Of a stretch of 64,000 bases of DNA, positions 32,552 to 40,078 are shown in pieces (the stretch's first letter is position 1; each line of letters starts with the position of its first letter). Under the pieces are notes generated by a model that was given only the letters and a program-made list of their open reading frames with translations, searched no databases and was not told where the DNA came from. The translations under genes and the position numbers were made by a program. The DNA is from Planctomycetaceae bacterium. Lineage in GTDB: Bacteria; Planctomycetota; Planctomycetia; Pirellulales; Pirellulaceae. The stretch is taken from NCBI GenBank assembly GCA_007694185.1, contig RECD01000102.1:84244-148243 (forward strand). Reading direction: 5' to 3'.

Positions 32552-34474
32552 TCAGTCCTTCACCTCGAATTCGGCATCGATCGCGTCGTCATCGGGGGTG
32601 GCCGATCCGTCCGGCTTAGCTTGAGAGCCGTCTCCGCCGGCGTTCGACTTTTCGTAGAGTACCTTGCTGAAGGCCTGCGAAGCCGCATTCAGCTCTTCGG
32701 TCGCCTGTTTGATCGCCGAGGCATCGCTTCCGGCGGCTGCCGTCTTCACCTTTTCGATCGACTTGTTCATCGGTTCCTTATCGGAATCCGACAACTTGTC
32801 GGCGTTTTCCGTCATCAGCTTTTCGCACTGATAAGTCATTTGGCTCGCCTTGTTGCGGGCTTCCGCCAATTCGAATTGTCGGCGATCTTCGTCCGCGTTG
32901 GCCTCGGCGTCCTTCCTCATCTGTTCGATTTCGGAATTGTCCAGGCCAGCGGCTTCCTTGATTTCCACCTTCGCTTCTTTGCCGGTACCCAACTCCTTCG
33001 CAGACACGCTCAGGATGCCGTTCTGGTCGATGTCGAACTTGACTTCGATCTGCGGCATGCCTCGCGGTTGGGGCGGGATGCCCTCCAGATTGAATTCGCC
33101 CAGCAATCGGTTGGCGGCGGCCATTTTCCGTTCACCTTGGAACACCCGCACCGTCACGGCGGTTTGGCCATCGGCGGCCGTGCTGAAGACGTTTTTCTTC
33201 TCGACCGGAACCGTCGTGTTCCGTTCGACCAACGCGGTCATCACGCCCCCTTCAGTCTCGATGCCGAGCGTCAGCGGGGTCACGTCCAGCAGCAGCACGT
33301 CCGTCCGGTCGCCGGCCAGAACGCTGGCTTGGATGGCGGCGCCCACAGCGACCACCTCGTCCGGGTTGACGCCTTGGTGAGGCTCTTTGCCGAATACCTG
33401 CTTGACGAGTTCACGTACCTTAGGGACCCGCGTGCTGCCGCCGACCAAGACGACTTCGTCGATGTCGGACGGCTTCATGCCGGCGTCTTCCAAAGCCTGG
33501 AGCAGCGGTTTCTTGCAACGCAGTACCAAATCGTCGATCAGTTCCTCGAACTTAGCGCGGGTGATCTTTTGCGTCAGGTGCTTCGGCCCCGAAGCGTCCA
33601 TCGTGATGAACGGCAAGTTGATGTCGGTTTCGGGCAACGAGCTGAGTTCCTTCTTCGCCTTTTCGCAAGCTTCTTGCAGGCGTTGCAGCGCCATCGGGTC
33701 GTTACGGAGGTCGATCGCCGTGTCCTTCTTGAACTGATCGGCAACGTGGTGGATCAACGCTTCGTCGAAGTCGTCACCGCCGAGGTGCGTGTCGCCCGAG
33801 GTGCTGATCACTTGGAAGACTCGGCTGCTGCCCTCCTCGTCTCCGCTGTCGGCGACTTCCAGGACGCTGACGTCGAACGTGCCGCCCCCGAGGTCGAAGA
33901 CGATGATCTTCTCGTCTTTCTTCTTGTCGAGCCCGTATGCCAACGCCGCCGCGGTCGGTTCGTTGATGATTCGCATCACTTCCAGGCCCGCGATCTGCCC
34001 GGCGTCCTTGGTCGCCTGCCGCTGGCTGTCATTGAAGTAAGCCGGAACCGTAATCACCGCCTTGTTGACCTTGTGCCCCAGGTAGCTCTCGGCAGATTCC
34101 TTCAGCTTCCGAAGCACCTTTGCCGAGATTTCCTGAGGCGTGTATTCCTTGTCGCCGACCTTGATCTTCACATATTCGTTCGCCCCTCCGGTAACGCCGT
34201 AGGGGACCATCTTTTCTTCGCTTTGCACCTCGCTGTGCCGCCGGCCCATGAACCGCTTGGCGGAGTAAACCGTCCGTTTCGGGTTGGTGACCGCCTGCCG
34301 ACGGGCCGGTTCGCCGACGATCGTTTCTTCCTTGTCGTTGAAGGCGACGACGCTGGGGGTGATCCGGTTCCCTTCCGCATTCGGGATCACCTTGGGCTCG
34401 CTCCCCTCCATGATCGCGACAACGCTGTTGGTGGTACCGAGGTCGATGCCGATGATTTTTTCGCCTTGAGCCAT
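32552..34474 (-). CDS. dnaK: Molecular chaperone DnaK (Hsp70)
   Basis: The 640-residue Hsp70 chaperone. The real start is [17 protein letters not shown] at 34474; the open frame extends 46 residues further without homology. The ATPase domain (to about 390) has the phosphate loops [10 protein letters not shown] and [24 protein letters not shown], and [13 protein letters not shown]. The beta-sandwich substrate domain includes [17 protein letters not shown]. The C-terminal lid has [17 protein letters not shown] and ends acidic ([13 protein letters not shown]). No grpE or dnaJ lies nearby. The region upstream is shared with the divergent pheA gene. clpB, its functional partner, follows on the same strand. 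Confidence 0.98.
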   Translation of the reverse strand: MAQGEKIIGIDLGTTNSVVAIMEGSEPKVIPNAEGNRITPSVVAFNDKEETIVGEPARRQAVTNPKRTVYSAKRFMGRRHSEVQSEEKMVPYGVTGGANEYVKIKVGDKEYTPQEISAKVLRKLKESAESYLGHKVNKAVITVPAYFNDSQRQATKDAGQIAGLEVMRIINEPTAAALAYGLDKKKDEKIIVFDLGGGTFDVSVLEVADSGDEEGSSRVFQVISTSGDTHLGGDDFDEALIHHVADQFKKDTAIDLRNDPMALQRLQEACEKAKKELSSLPETDINLPFITMDASGPKHLTQKITRAKFEELIDDLVLRCKKPLLQALEDAGMKPSDIDEVVLVGGSTRVPKVRELVKQVFGKEPHQGVNPDEVVAVGAAIQASVLAGDRTDVLLLDVTPLTLGIETEGGVMTALVERNTTVPVEKKNVFSTAADGQTAVTVRVFQGERKMAAANRLLGEFNLEGIPPQPRGMPQIEVKFDIDQNGILSVSAKELGTGKEAKVEIKEAAGLDNSEIEQMRKDAEANADEDRRQFELAEARNKASQMTYQCEKLMTENADKLSDSDKEPMNKSIEKVKTAAAGSDASAIKQATEELNAASQAFSKVLYEKSNAGGDGSQAKPDGSATPDDDAIDAEFEVKD

Positions 34475-34859
34475 CGCTGGGGGGTGCTCCCGAAAGGTGG
34501 TTTGAGTGAACGTGGATGTTGTCGGAGGTCGGCCCGAATGTACCTTTCTTGGCCGTCTGACCTCGTTTCGCGAATCCTGACTGGGCAAGAACCGTGCCAG
34601 AATTGAGGGCATTTTCGGCAGTTTCGTGATAAGCTGTTATGGGGTATTGGTTTAGGTGAGTGCTGTTGAGTCGGAAACCGAGTCGTTCGCCAGCCGCAGG
34701 GGGGCGAAGTCTCGGAAGTCTGCCAGATTGCCAAGGGGGACCTTTCGCGACTCAGGCCCCTGTTGTCAGAATGACAGTCAATCGTCATTCTCTGGCGTTG
34801 TGCCGACGCTGAGTGCCCGAGGTCGGTCGTCGTACTTTGCTTGCTTCGCGAGGCTGTGA
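34475..34859. other. Divergent intergenic region between dnaK and pheA
   Basis: No gene is seen in these 385 bases, which must hold the promoters of dnaK (minus) and pheA (plus). Apart from the inverted repeat listed at 34768 I see no full CIRCE element and no unambiguous sigma-70 promoter. Confidence 0.4.
34768..34791. promoter_or_regulatory. Perfect 8-bp inverted repeat, possible operator upstream of pheA
   Basis: AGAATGAC (34768-34775) and GTCATTCT (34784-34791) are exact inverted copies separated by 8 bases, centred about 80 bases before the pheA start. The A+T-containing half-sites and spacing of 16 bases centre to centre look like a dimeric repressor site. It could also form an RNA hairpin in the pheA leader. 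Confidence 0.4.
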
Positions 34860-36020
34860 TTGTCTGCAAGTTCCGATCGAAACGCTTCCGAGCCCGCCGA
34901 GTCGGTGGTGACTGCCGATGATGTTTTGCAGGCAACCCGTCAGGTCGATCTGCATCTGATCGAATTGCTTTTCCGGCGTTGCGACCTAGCTCGGCAGGCC
35001 TTCGATTCCCTGCCTCGGGAGGAAGTCGCGGGGCTGATGTTCGCCCATGGGCGACAGATCGAGGAGACGGTTGCCGCCACCGATTCGACGGCGTTTTCCG
35101 GAGCCGCCGAGGGTTTGACGCCGGATGCCGTGGCCGCTTGGCTAAGACACGCGGCGTCGATCGGGTTGGCGAACCTGCACTCCACCCGCATTTCCTTCCT
35201 CGGGCCGTTGTACAGTTACAGCCACCTGGCGGCGATCAAGTATTTCGGCGAGGCGCCGCCGATGGCCGCCGTCGCCACGATCCCCGCCGTTTTCGAATCG
35301 ATCCTGCGGGGTGATTCCCGTGCCGGGCTGGTCCCGATCGAAAACAGCACGGACGGGCGGATCGTCGATACCCTCGGCATGTTCGTGCGGGTCGATGTCA
35401 AAATCTGTGGTGAGGTGCTGCTGCCGATTCACCATAACCTGCTCAGTCGGACACCGCGGGAGTCGATCCGAGAGGTCCACAGCAAGCCGCAGGCCTTGTC
35501 GCAGTGTCGCACTTGGCTGGCGAATCACCTGCCGGGGGCGAAATTGGTCGAATGTGCCAGCACGGCCATGGCGGCCGACATCGCGGCCACGACCCCCGGG
35601 GTCGCGGCGGTAGCGAGCATCGAGGCCGCTCGGCAGTACCAACTCGATGTGATTGACGCTTCGATCGAGGACAATCCGAACAACGTCACCCGATTCGCTG
35701 TGTTGGGACGGCAAATCGCAGCCCCCAGCGGCCAAGACAAGACGGCGATCCTGTTTCAGGTTCGGCACCAGCCCGGCTCGTTGGCCGATGCGATGGCCTT
35801 GTTCAAGCAGGCGGACTTGAATCTGACCTGGATCGAGTCGTTTCCGTTGCCACATTCGACGGCGGAATACCTGTTTTTTGTCGAAACAGACGGGCATGCG
35901 ACGGACGATCGGGTCGCCGGGGCGCTCGAGCGTCTGCGAGCCATCACGCTTCGATTGGAAGTCATCGGCTCTTACCCGAAAGCTACCCGGCCGCCCCTCG
36001 AGGCCGCTGCGTCGCGATGA
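34860..36020 (+). CDS. pheA: Prephenate dehydratase with N-terminal chorismate-mutase-like region and ACT domain
   Basis: Makes phenylpyruvate from prephenate in phenylalanine synthesis. The 386-residue product has a short helical N-terminus (DLHLIELLFRRCDLARQ) like the chorismate mutase part of fused P-proteins. The dehydratase core follows: FLGPLYSYSHLAAIKYFG, VPIENSTDGRIVDTL, SKPQALSQC and NNVTRFAVLG. The C-terminal ACT domain has AILFQVRHQPGSLADAM and LTWIESFPLP. In feedback-inhibited enzymes this last motif is ESRP; the Arg is Phe here, so regulation by phenylalanine may differ. Translation starts at TTG 34860, since an in-frame TGA lies just before it; GAGG is seven bases upstream. Confidence 0.9.
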   Translation: MSASSDRNASEPAESVVTADDVLQATRQVDLHLIELLFRRCDLARQAFDSLPREEVAGLMFAHGRQIEETVAATDSTAFSGAAEGLTPDAVAAWLRHAASIGLANLHSTRISFLGPLYSYSHLAAIKYFGEAPPMAAVATIPAVFESILRGDSRAGLVPIENSTDGRIVDTLGMFVRVDVKICGEVLLPIHHNLLSRTPRESIREVHSKPQALSQCRTWLANHLPGAKLVECASTAMAADIAATTPGVAAVASIEAARQYQLDVIDASIEDNPNNVTRFAVLGRQIAAPSGQDKTAILFQVRHQPGSLADAMALFKQADLNLTWIESFPLPHSTAEYLFFVETDGHATDDRVAGALERLRAITLRLEVIGSYPKATRPPLEAAASR

Positions 36021-36261
36021 CAAGGAATCGTTGCCGGTGAAAACCGTTGCTGGCCTAAATCAGAATGCGGGCGGCGGACGGGCCGGGCGGTACGGCGACG
36101 CGATTCGAGTTGTCCTGTGGGTCGGGTTTGGCCTATCGTTTCTTTGAGCGGCCGAGCGATCTACGTCGGGTTTGTCCAAGTTGAAGGTCGCACCGTCGAC
36201 AGCGATTCGGTGGCCAGTCCCGATGCGGGGCCGGTTAACGCGAGAGAAGCCGGGAGAACTG

Positions 36262-37947
36262 ATGAGAAGTTGGCCGAAATCCGTGAGCTTGATCGCTTGG
36301 TCAATGCTGTGCTTGACGGTGCTCCCTCGATTGGCTGTCGTGGCTGCCGAGCCCGCGGTCTCGGTCGAGCCGCCGGACGCGATCGTCGTTTGTCCTGCGA
36401 TGTTGCAGCCCGCTTTGAAGGTCTGGTTGGAGCGGCGGACGGCCGAGGGGCTCTCGGTTCGGGTCGTGACGCCGGGGGAATCGGCGGAAGCTTTGCGGGA
36501 GCGGCTCGCCGGGCTCGCCCGGGTGGGCACGACCCGCTACGTCCTGCTGATCGGCGATCCGCGCCGAATCGTTCGCGGGCAGGTGGTGGGGCCCGGGGCT
36601 TTTGTGCCGACGATTTATGCCCAGGCCGAGGCGACCGCAACCTACCAGCAGACCACCCATTTGCCCGGCGATCATCTTTACGGAGATTTCAACCGCGACG
36701 GGATCATCGATGCGGCCGTCGGACGACTGCCAGTTCGTTCCTTGCCGCAAGCTCGGGAGGTGTTGAGCCGGATCGCCGCTTATGAGGACAGTCAAGACTT
36801 TGGGGCCTGGCGTTCTCGCGTCGAGCTGGTGGCGGGATTGGGAGGTTTCGGGCCGTTGATCGACGGGGCGATCGAAACGGTCGCCGCAGGAATGATCACC
36901 GGCGCGCTGCCGGGATCGGTCCGAACCCGGGTGACGCATGCGGGGCCTTCGAGTCCTTTTTGTCCCGGTCCCGAATGCTTCACCGAGACGGTGCTGGCCA
37001 ATTACGCGGAGGGGTCACGCTTTTGGGTTTATGCCGGACACGGGCATGTCTGCGAGTTGGATCGTGTCCCGGCCACCGCGGAGGGCCGGCCCGTGCTCTG
37101 TGTCGAGGACGTTGCCAGGCTGAATCGCCCGAGCGAATCGGCGCCGATCGCGCTCCTGCTGGCTTGCTATACCGGTGCTTTCGACGCCGACGAAGATTGT
37201 TTGGCTACCCGAATGCTGTTGGCACCGGGCGGGCCGGTGGCGGTCCTCGCCGGATCTCGAGTGACCATGCCCTATGGCAACGCCGCCGCCGCCATGGCGT
37301 TGATTCACGCGGTGTATGAGCATCGTCCCGAGCGGCTGGGCGACGCCTGGATCGCTTCGCTGCTCGAAATGTCCACGTCGAGTGCGGCACGGCCCGAGTT
37401 GCAAGCTCGGCGGGGTGTGATCGACAGCTTGGCGACGCTGCTGGGGGGAACCGGAATCGATGCCGAGCGGCGCGAGCACATGCAGTTGTACAACTGGTTG
37501 GGTGACCCGACGATGCGGATGACGCACCCGCAAACGATCGAGTTCACTGCCCCTGCGAGGGCGACGGCTGGAGAAACGTTGTTATTGACAGGTGAATCGC
37601 CCCTGGCCGGGACATTGACGATCGGCGTACACCGCCGCTTGGCCGCAACGCCGAAGACACTTCCTTCCCAAAATGCCATTCGGCCGCACGCCGGGCTCGC
37701 AGACGCAGATGACAGCGCAAGGCGATCGGGAGAGCCGACGACGTCGTTGCCGGGCGCACGCGACCTTTATCATCATGCCAATGAAACCCTGTTGGCCGAG
37801 AGTCGGGTCGAGCTGTTAAGCCCCGGCCCATGGGAAGCCACAATCCTCCTGCCGCAGGGCACAACGGGCCCGGTCCGATTGGTGGTCGAAATCGAGGGGC
37901 TTGCGGGGCATGCCGAGGGAGTAAAGCAGATCTGGGTTCGTCCTTGA
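36262..37947 (+). CDS. Exported C25 (gingipain-like) peptidase-fold protein
   Basis: Starts at the ATG at 36262, behind GGGAG. The 561-residue product has a signal peptide (LIAWSMLCLTVLPRLAVVAA). Its fold resembles peptidase family C25: YVLLIGDPRRI, then DHLYGDFNRDGIIDAAVGRL, the catalytic-His region YAGHGHVCEL (H260, H262) and the nucleophile region LLACYTGAFD (C302). The order His then Cys after LLA-C matches clan CD cysteine peptidases. Tyr-Asn-Trp-Leu-Gly-Asp-Pro-Thr near residue 415 closes the domain. No type IX sorting domain is seen; the C-terminal 130 residues look like a small beta domain. The substrate is unknown. A hairpin overlaps the stop codon. Confidence 0.75.
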   Translation: MRSWPKSVSLIAWSMLCLTVLPRLAVVAAEPAVSVEPPDAIVVCPAMLQPALKVWLERRTAEGLSVRVVTPGESAEALRERLAGLARVGTTRYVLLIGDPRRIVRGQVVGPGAFVPTIYAQAEATATYQQTTHLPGDHLYGDFNRDGIIDAAVGRLPVRSLPQAREVLSRIAAYEDSQDFGAWRSRVELVAGLGGFGPLIDGAIETVAAGMITGALPGSVRTRVTHAGPSSPFCPGPECFTETVLANYAEGSRFWVYAGHGHVCELDRVPATAEGRPVLCVEDVARLNRPSESAPIALLLACYTGAFDADEDCLATRMLLAPGGPVAVLAGSRVTMPYGNAAAAMALIHAVYEHRPERLGDAWIASLLEMSTSSAARPELQARRGVIDSLATLLGGTGIDAERREHMQLYNWLGDPTMRMTHPQTIEFTAPARATAGETLLLTGESPLAGTLTIGVHRRLAATPKTLPSQNAIRPHAGLADADDSARRSGEPTTSLPGARDLYHHANETLLAESRVELLSPGPWEATILLPQGTTGPVRLVVEIEGLAGHAEGVKQIWVRP

Positions 37948-37960
37948 GGGACGAACCCAG
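37932..37960 (+). terminator. Perfect 12-bp hairpin spanning the stop codon of the C25-like gene
   Basis: CTGGGTTCGTCC (37932-37943) and GGACGAACCCAG (37949-37960) are exact inverted copies around a 5-base loop that contains most of the TGA stop (37945-37947). The stem therefore includes the last four sense codons. Only a weak T content follows, so it may be a terminator, an mRNA-stabilising element, or both. Confidence 0.55.
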
Positions 37961-38058
37961 TTCGAAGGCCACCGCGGCGCTCTTCAGGGGTTTCTGCACC
38001 CCGCCGCGCTGCGGGCCGGCGGCGGGGAGGCGGTGATAGCATTACTGGCCGTTGTGAC

Positions 38059-39573
38059 TCAGACCGACGCGACGGTGGGCAGTTCGTAGCCGCGGCGGTA
38101 TTCCCGGGTCAGCCATTGGTTGGCAACTGAGTTGCCGACAAAGGTCTCCGACTCGTTGTCAAACTTCAGCACCTGGCCGAGCGAAACCGGGTACTTGTCG
38201 AGTTCCACACCGTTGTCGGTCAAGTGCTTCAGTGTCCGTTGCAGGGTCGCCTGGTTGTCATCGAATCGGCTGGCCTGGGCGACGGCTTCGGAGAGTTCTC
38301 GTTCGTTCGCGTGGTTGTTCTCGCCGACGTAGTACGAAATGTTGCCCAGGTGGCTGATCGCAGCCGATAGGTGTCCCTCCAAGGCGTCCGCGTTCAGTTC
38401 TGCGGAGTTACGGCTGACGACGGCATCGATGAAGTTCGCGTAGTGGGGTTGGCCACCGTTGAACTCTTTGACCCGCTGGAAATCCTTGTCGTAAACGACG
38501 CACTTGCCGTAGGTTTCTTGAACCAGGTAGCCGTCGGCCCCGTAAAAAATCACCCCGACTTTGTTGCCGCGGTTCGATCCGAAGAGGCGATTGATTTCGT
38601 CGTCGGCCGAATCGTCGACGCTCAGGCCACGGGTTTCGAAGACGATGCACTTGTCGCCGTAGTCGTAAATTGAGACGCAGGTATTCGCGGTGTCGCCGGC
38701 GTCGACGTACTTCGGGTCCTTCCGTTCCGCCTGGTAGCCCAAGCGGCCGCCGTAGCTGAGGATCGTTTCCGGGTGTCGCATCAGCCCCAACCCCCAACGG
38801 GCGATGTCGGTCTGGTGTGGGCCTTGGTTTCCCAAGTCGCCATTGCCGTAGTGTCGTTGCCAGTGCCAATCGTAGTGAAATTGTTGGCGGGTCACTTTCG
38901 GGTCGGTGAAGGAGGCCGGACCGCTCCACAAGTCAAAGTCAACGTTGCCGGGGATAGGGTAATTTCCCAAAGCCCCGATCGACTTGCGACGCTTGTAGCA
39001 GAGGCCACGGGCCAGTTTGACTTCCCCGATGCCGCCATCGGCCAGGAACTGCATGGCCGGTCGGAGGGCACCGCTGCTGCGGCACTGGGTGCCCGTTTGA
39101 CACATTTTGCCGTACTTCTTGGCCGTTTCGACCAAAATCCGTCCTTCGGAAACGTTGTGGGAGATCGGCTTTTCGATGTACACGTCCTTGCCTGCCTGCA
39201 TCGCCCAGACGCCGCAGAGGGCGTGCCAGTGATTCGGCGTTGCCGTGCTGACGATGTCCACCGAATCGAGTTCGAATGCCTTGCGCATGTCGGTGAAGAC
39301 TTCTGGCCGACGCCCCTGGAGCTTCTCGACCATATCGGCCCGCTTGTTCGCGACCGCCGAGTCGATATCGACCAGGACCCGGATCTCGGTTCGCTTGTCC
39401 GCATGAAAGCCGTTGATGTGATCGCCACCTTGGCCGTTCACCCCCACGATCGCGACTCCCAATGTCTCGTTCGCCGATTGGGCTTGGGCTGTTCGCGGGC
39501 TAGCGCCCAGGCCAACGGCCGCCGAACCGGCTGCGAGTGAAAAGTGAAATTGACGACGGTTTAAGCGTTTCAT
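38059..39573 (-). CDS. Gfo/Idh/MocA family oxidoreductase with Tat signal
   Basis: A 504-residue NAD(P)-dependent oxidoreductase of the Gfo/Idh/MocA family, probably exported: the N-terminus MKRLNRRQFHFSLAAGSAAV is a twin-arginine leader. The Rossmann part has VAIVGVNGQGGDHINGF (a variant of GxGxxG) and the family motif VYIEKPISHNVSEG carrying the conserved EKP. The C-terminal domain includes GDLGNQGPHQTDIARWGL, the likely substrate His region. Large Tat-exported members are abundant in planctomycetes and usually act on sugars or polyols. The substrate is not identifiable. It is convergent with the C25-like gene, and 505 bases separate it from the divergent ABC exporter operon. Confidence 0.93.
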   Translation of the reverse strand: MKRLNRRQFHFSLAAGSAAVGLGASPRTAQAQSANETLGVAIVGVNGQGGDHINGFHADKRTEIRVLVDIDSAVANKRADMVEKLQGRRPEVFTDMRKAFELDSVDIVSTATPNHWHALCGVWAMQAGKDVYIEKPISHNVSEGRILVETAKKYGKMCQTGTQCRSSGALRPAMQFLADGGIGEVKLARGLCYKRRKSIGALGNYPIPGNVDFDLWSGPASFTDPKVTRQQFHYDWHWQRHYGNGDLGNQGPHQTDIARWGLGLMRHPETILSYGGRLGYQAERKDPKYVDAGDTANTCVSIYDYGDKCIVFETRGLSVDDSADDEINRLFGSNRGNKVGVIFYGADGYLVQETYGKCVVYDKDFQRVKEFNGGQPHYANFIDAVVSRNSAELNADALEGHLSAAISHLGNISYYVGENNHANERELSEAVAQASRFDDNQATLQRTLKHLTDNGVELDKYPVSLGQVLKFDNESETFVGNSVANQWLTREYRRGYELPTVASV

Positions 39574-40078
39574 GGTGGCCTCGGTAGGTCTGTGAAGATG
39601 GGGGCGAGAGGAGGAAGGGAATCAACGCCAGCCGAGCTCTGGCAGCCGGGTTGAAGAACCTCACCCCTGAATTATGCCCCATTCGCGGACGGAAGTTCAC
39701 ACCCGATCGATTTTTTTCCGATAGAAAATTCGCGACAGCAACCGGCGATGCCCCGACCTGCGGCCCCGACGTGGCGGTGGTCCAGCCGGCCGTTCGGTCG
39801 GTGGCCGGACAGGCACGCGGCACCATTGCAACCCAATTAAGGGGAGATAAACTTCCTGAGGATCGTTTTGGCTCAGAAATGACTATCATAAAGTCGCACG
39901 GTTAGGGGAAAATTAACGGCCGGAACGGAAGATATCCGATGCGTGACAATGAGCCGTGCGGCAACGCGGGCCTTCCGACAAGAGCGATCGTTTGGCACGC
40001 CGATTTACGAAAAGCGGTTCCAGGCCCTTCCGCCGAAAGCCCCGTCGTCCACGGGGGCAATCCTCAGATGAGTGACGC
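39574..40078. other. Long intergenic region upstream of the ABC-HlyD-TolC set
   Basis: No coding sequence is supported in these 505 bases, which separate two divergent genes and so must hold both promoters. The part from 39640 to 39920 is richer in A+T than its surroundings. A near -24 sigma-54 element is present at 39992 but its -12 half is wrong. No strong SD sequence precedes the 40079 ATG. Confidence 0.4.

Noticed and set aside
32342-34606. Long open frame antisense to dnaK (754 codons)
   Set aside because: It mirrors the dnaK frame, has repetitive basic/aromatic composition and no family motif; typical of antisense open frames in GC-rich coding DNA.
34639-34644. CCCCAT on the minus strand upstream of dnaK, like a sigma-32 -10
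   Set aside because: No CTTGAAA-like -35 at the right distance, so it is most likely a chance match.
34655-34672. Half of a CIRCE-like site (AGCACTC on the minus strand) upstream of dnaK
   Set aside because: The second half of the inverted repeat is absent.
39992-40008. Sigma-54-like -24 element TTGGCACG before the ABC exporter gene
   Set aside because: The -12 half reads TTTAC rather than TTGCA/T, losing the essential GC, and no activator gene or upstream dyad is near.
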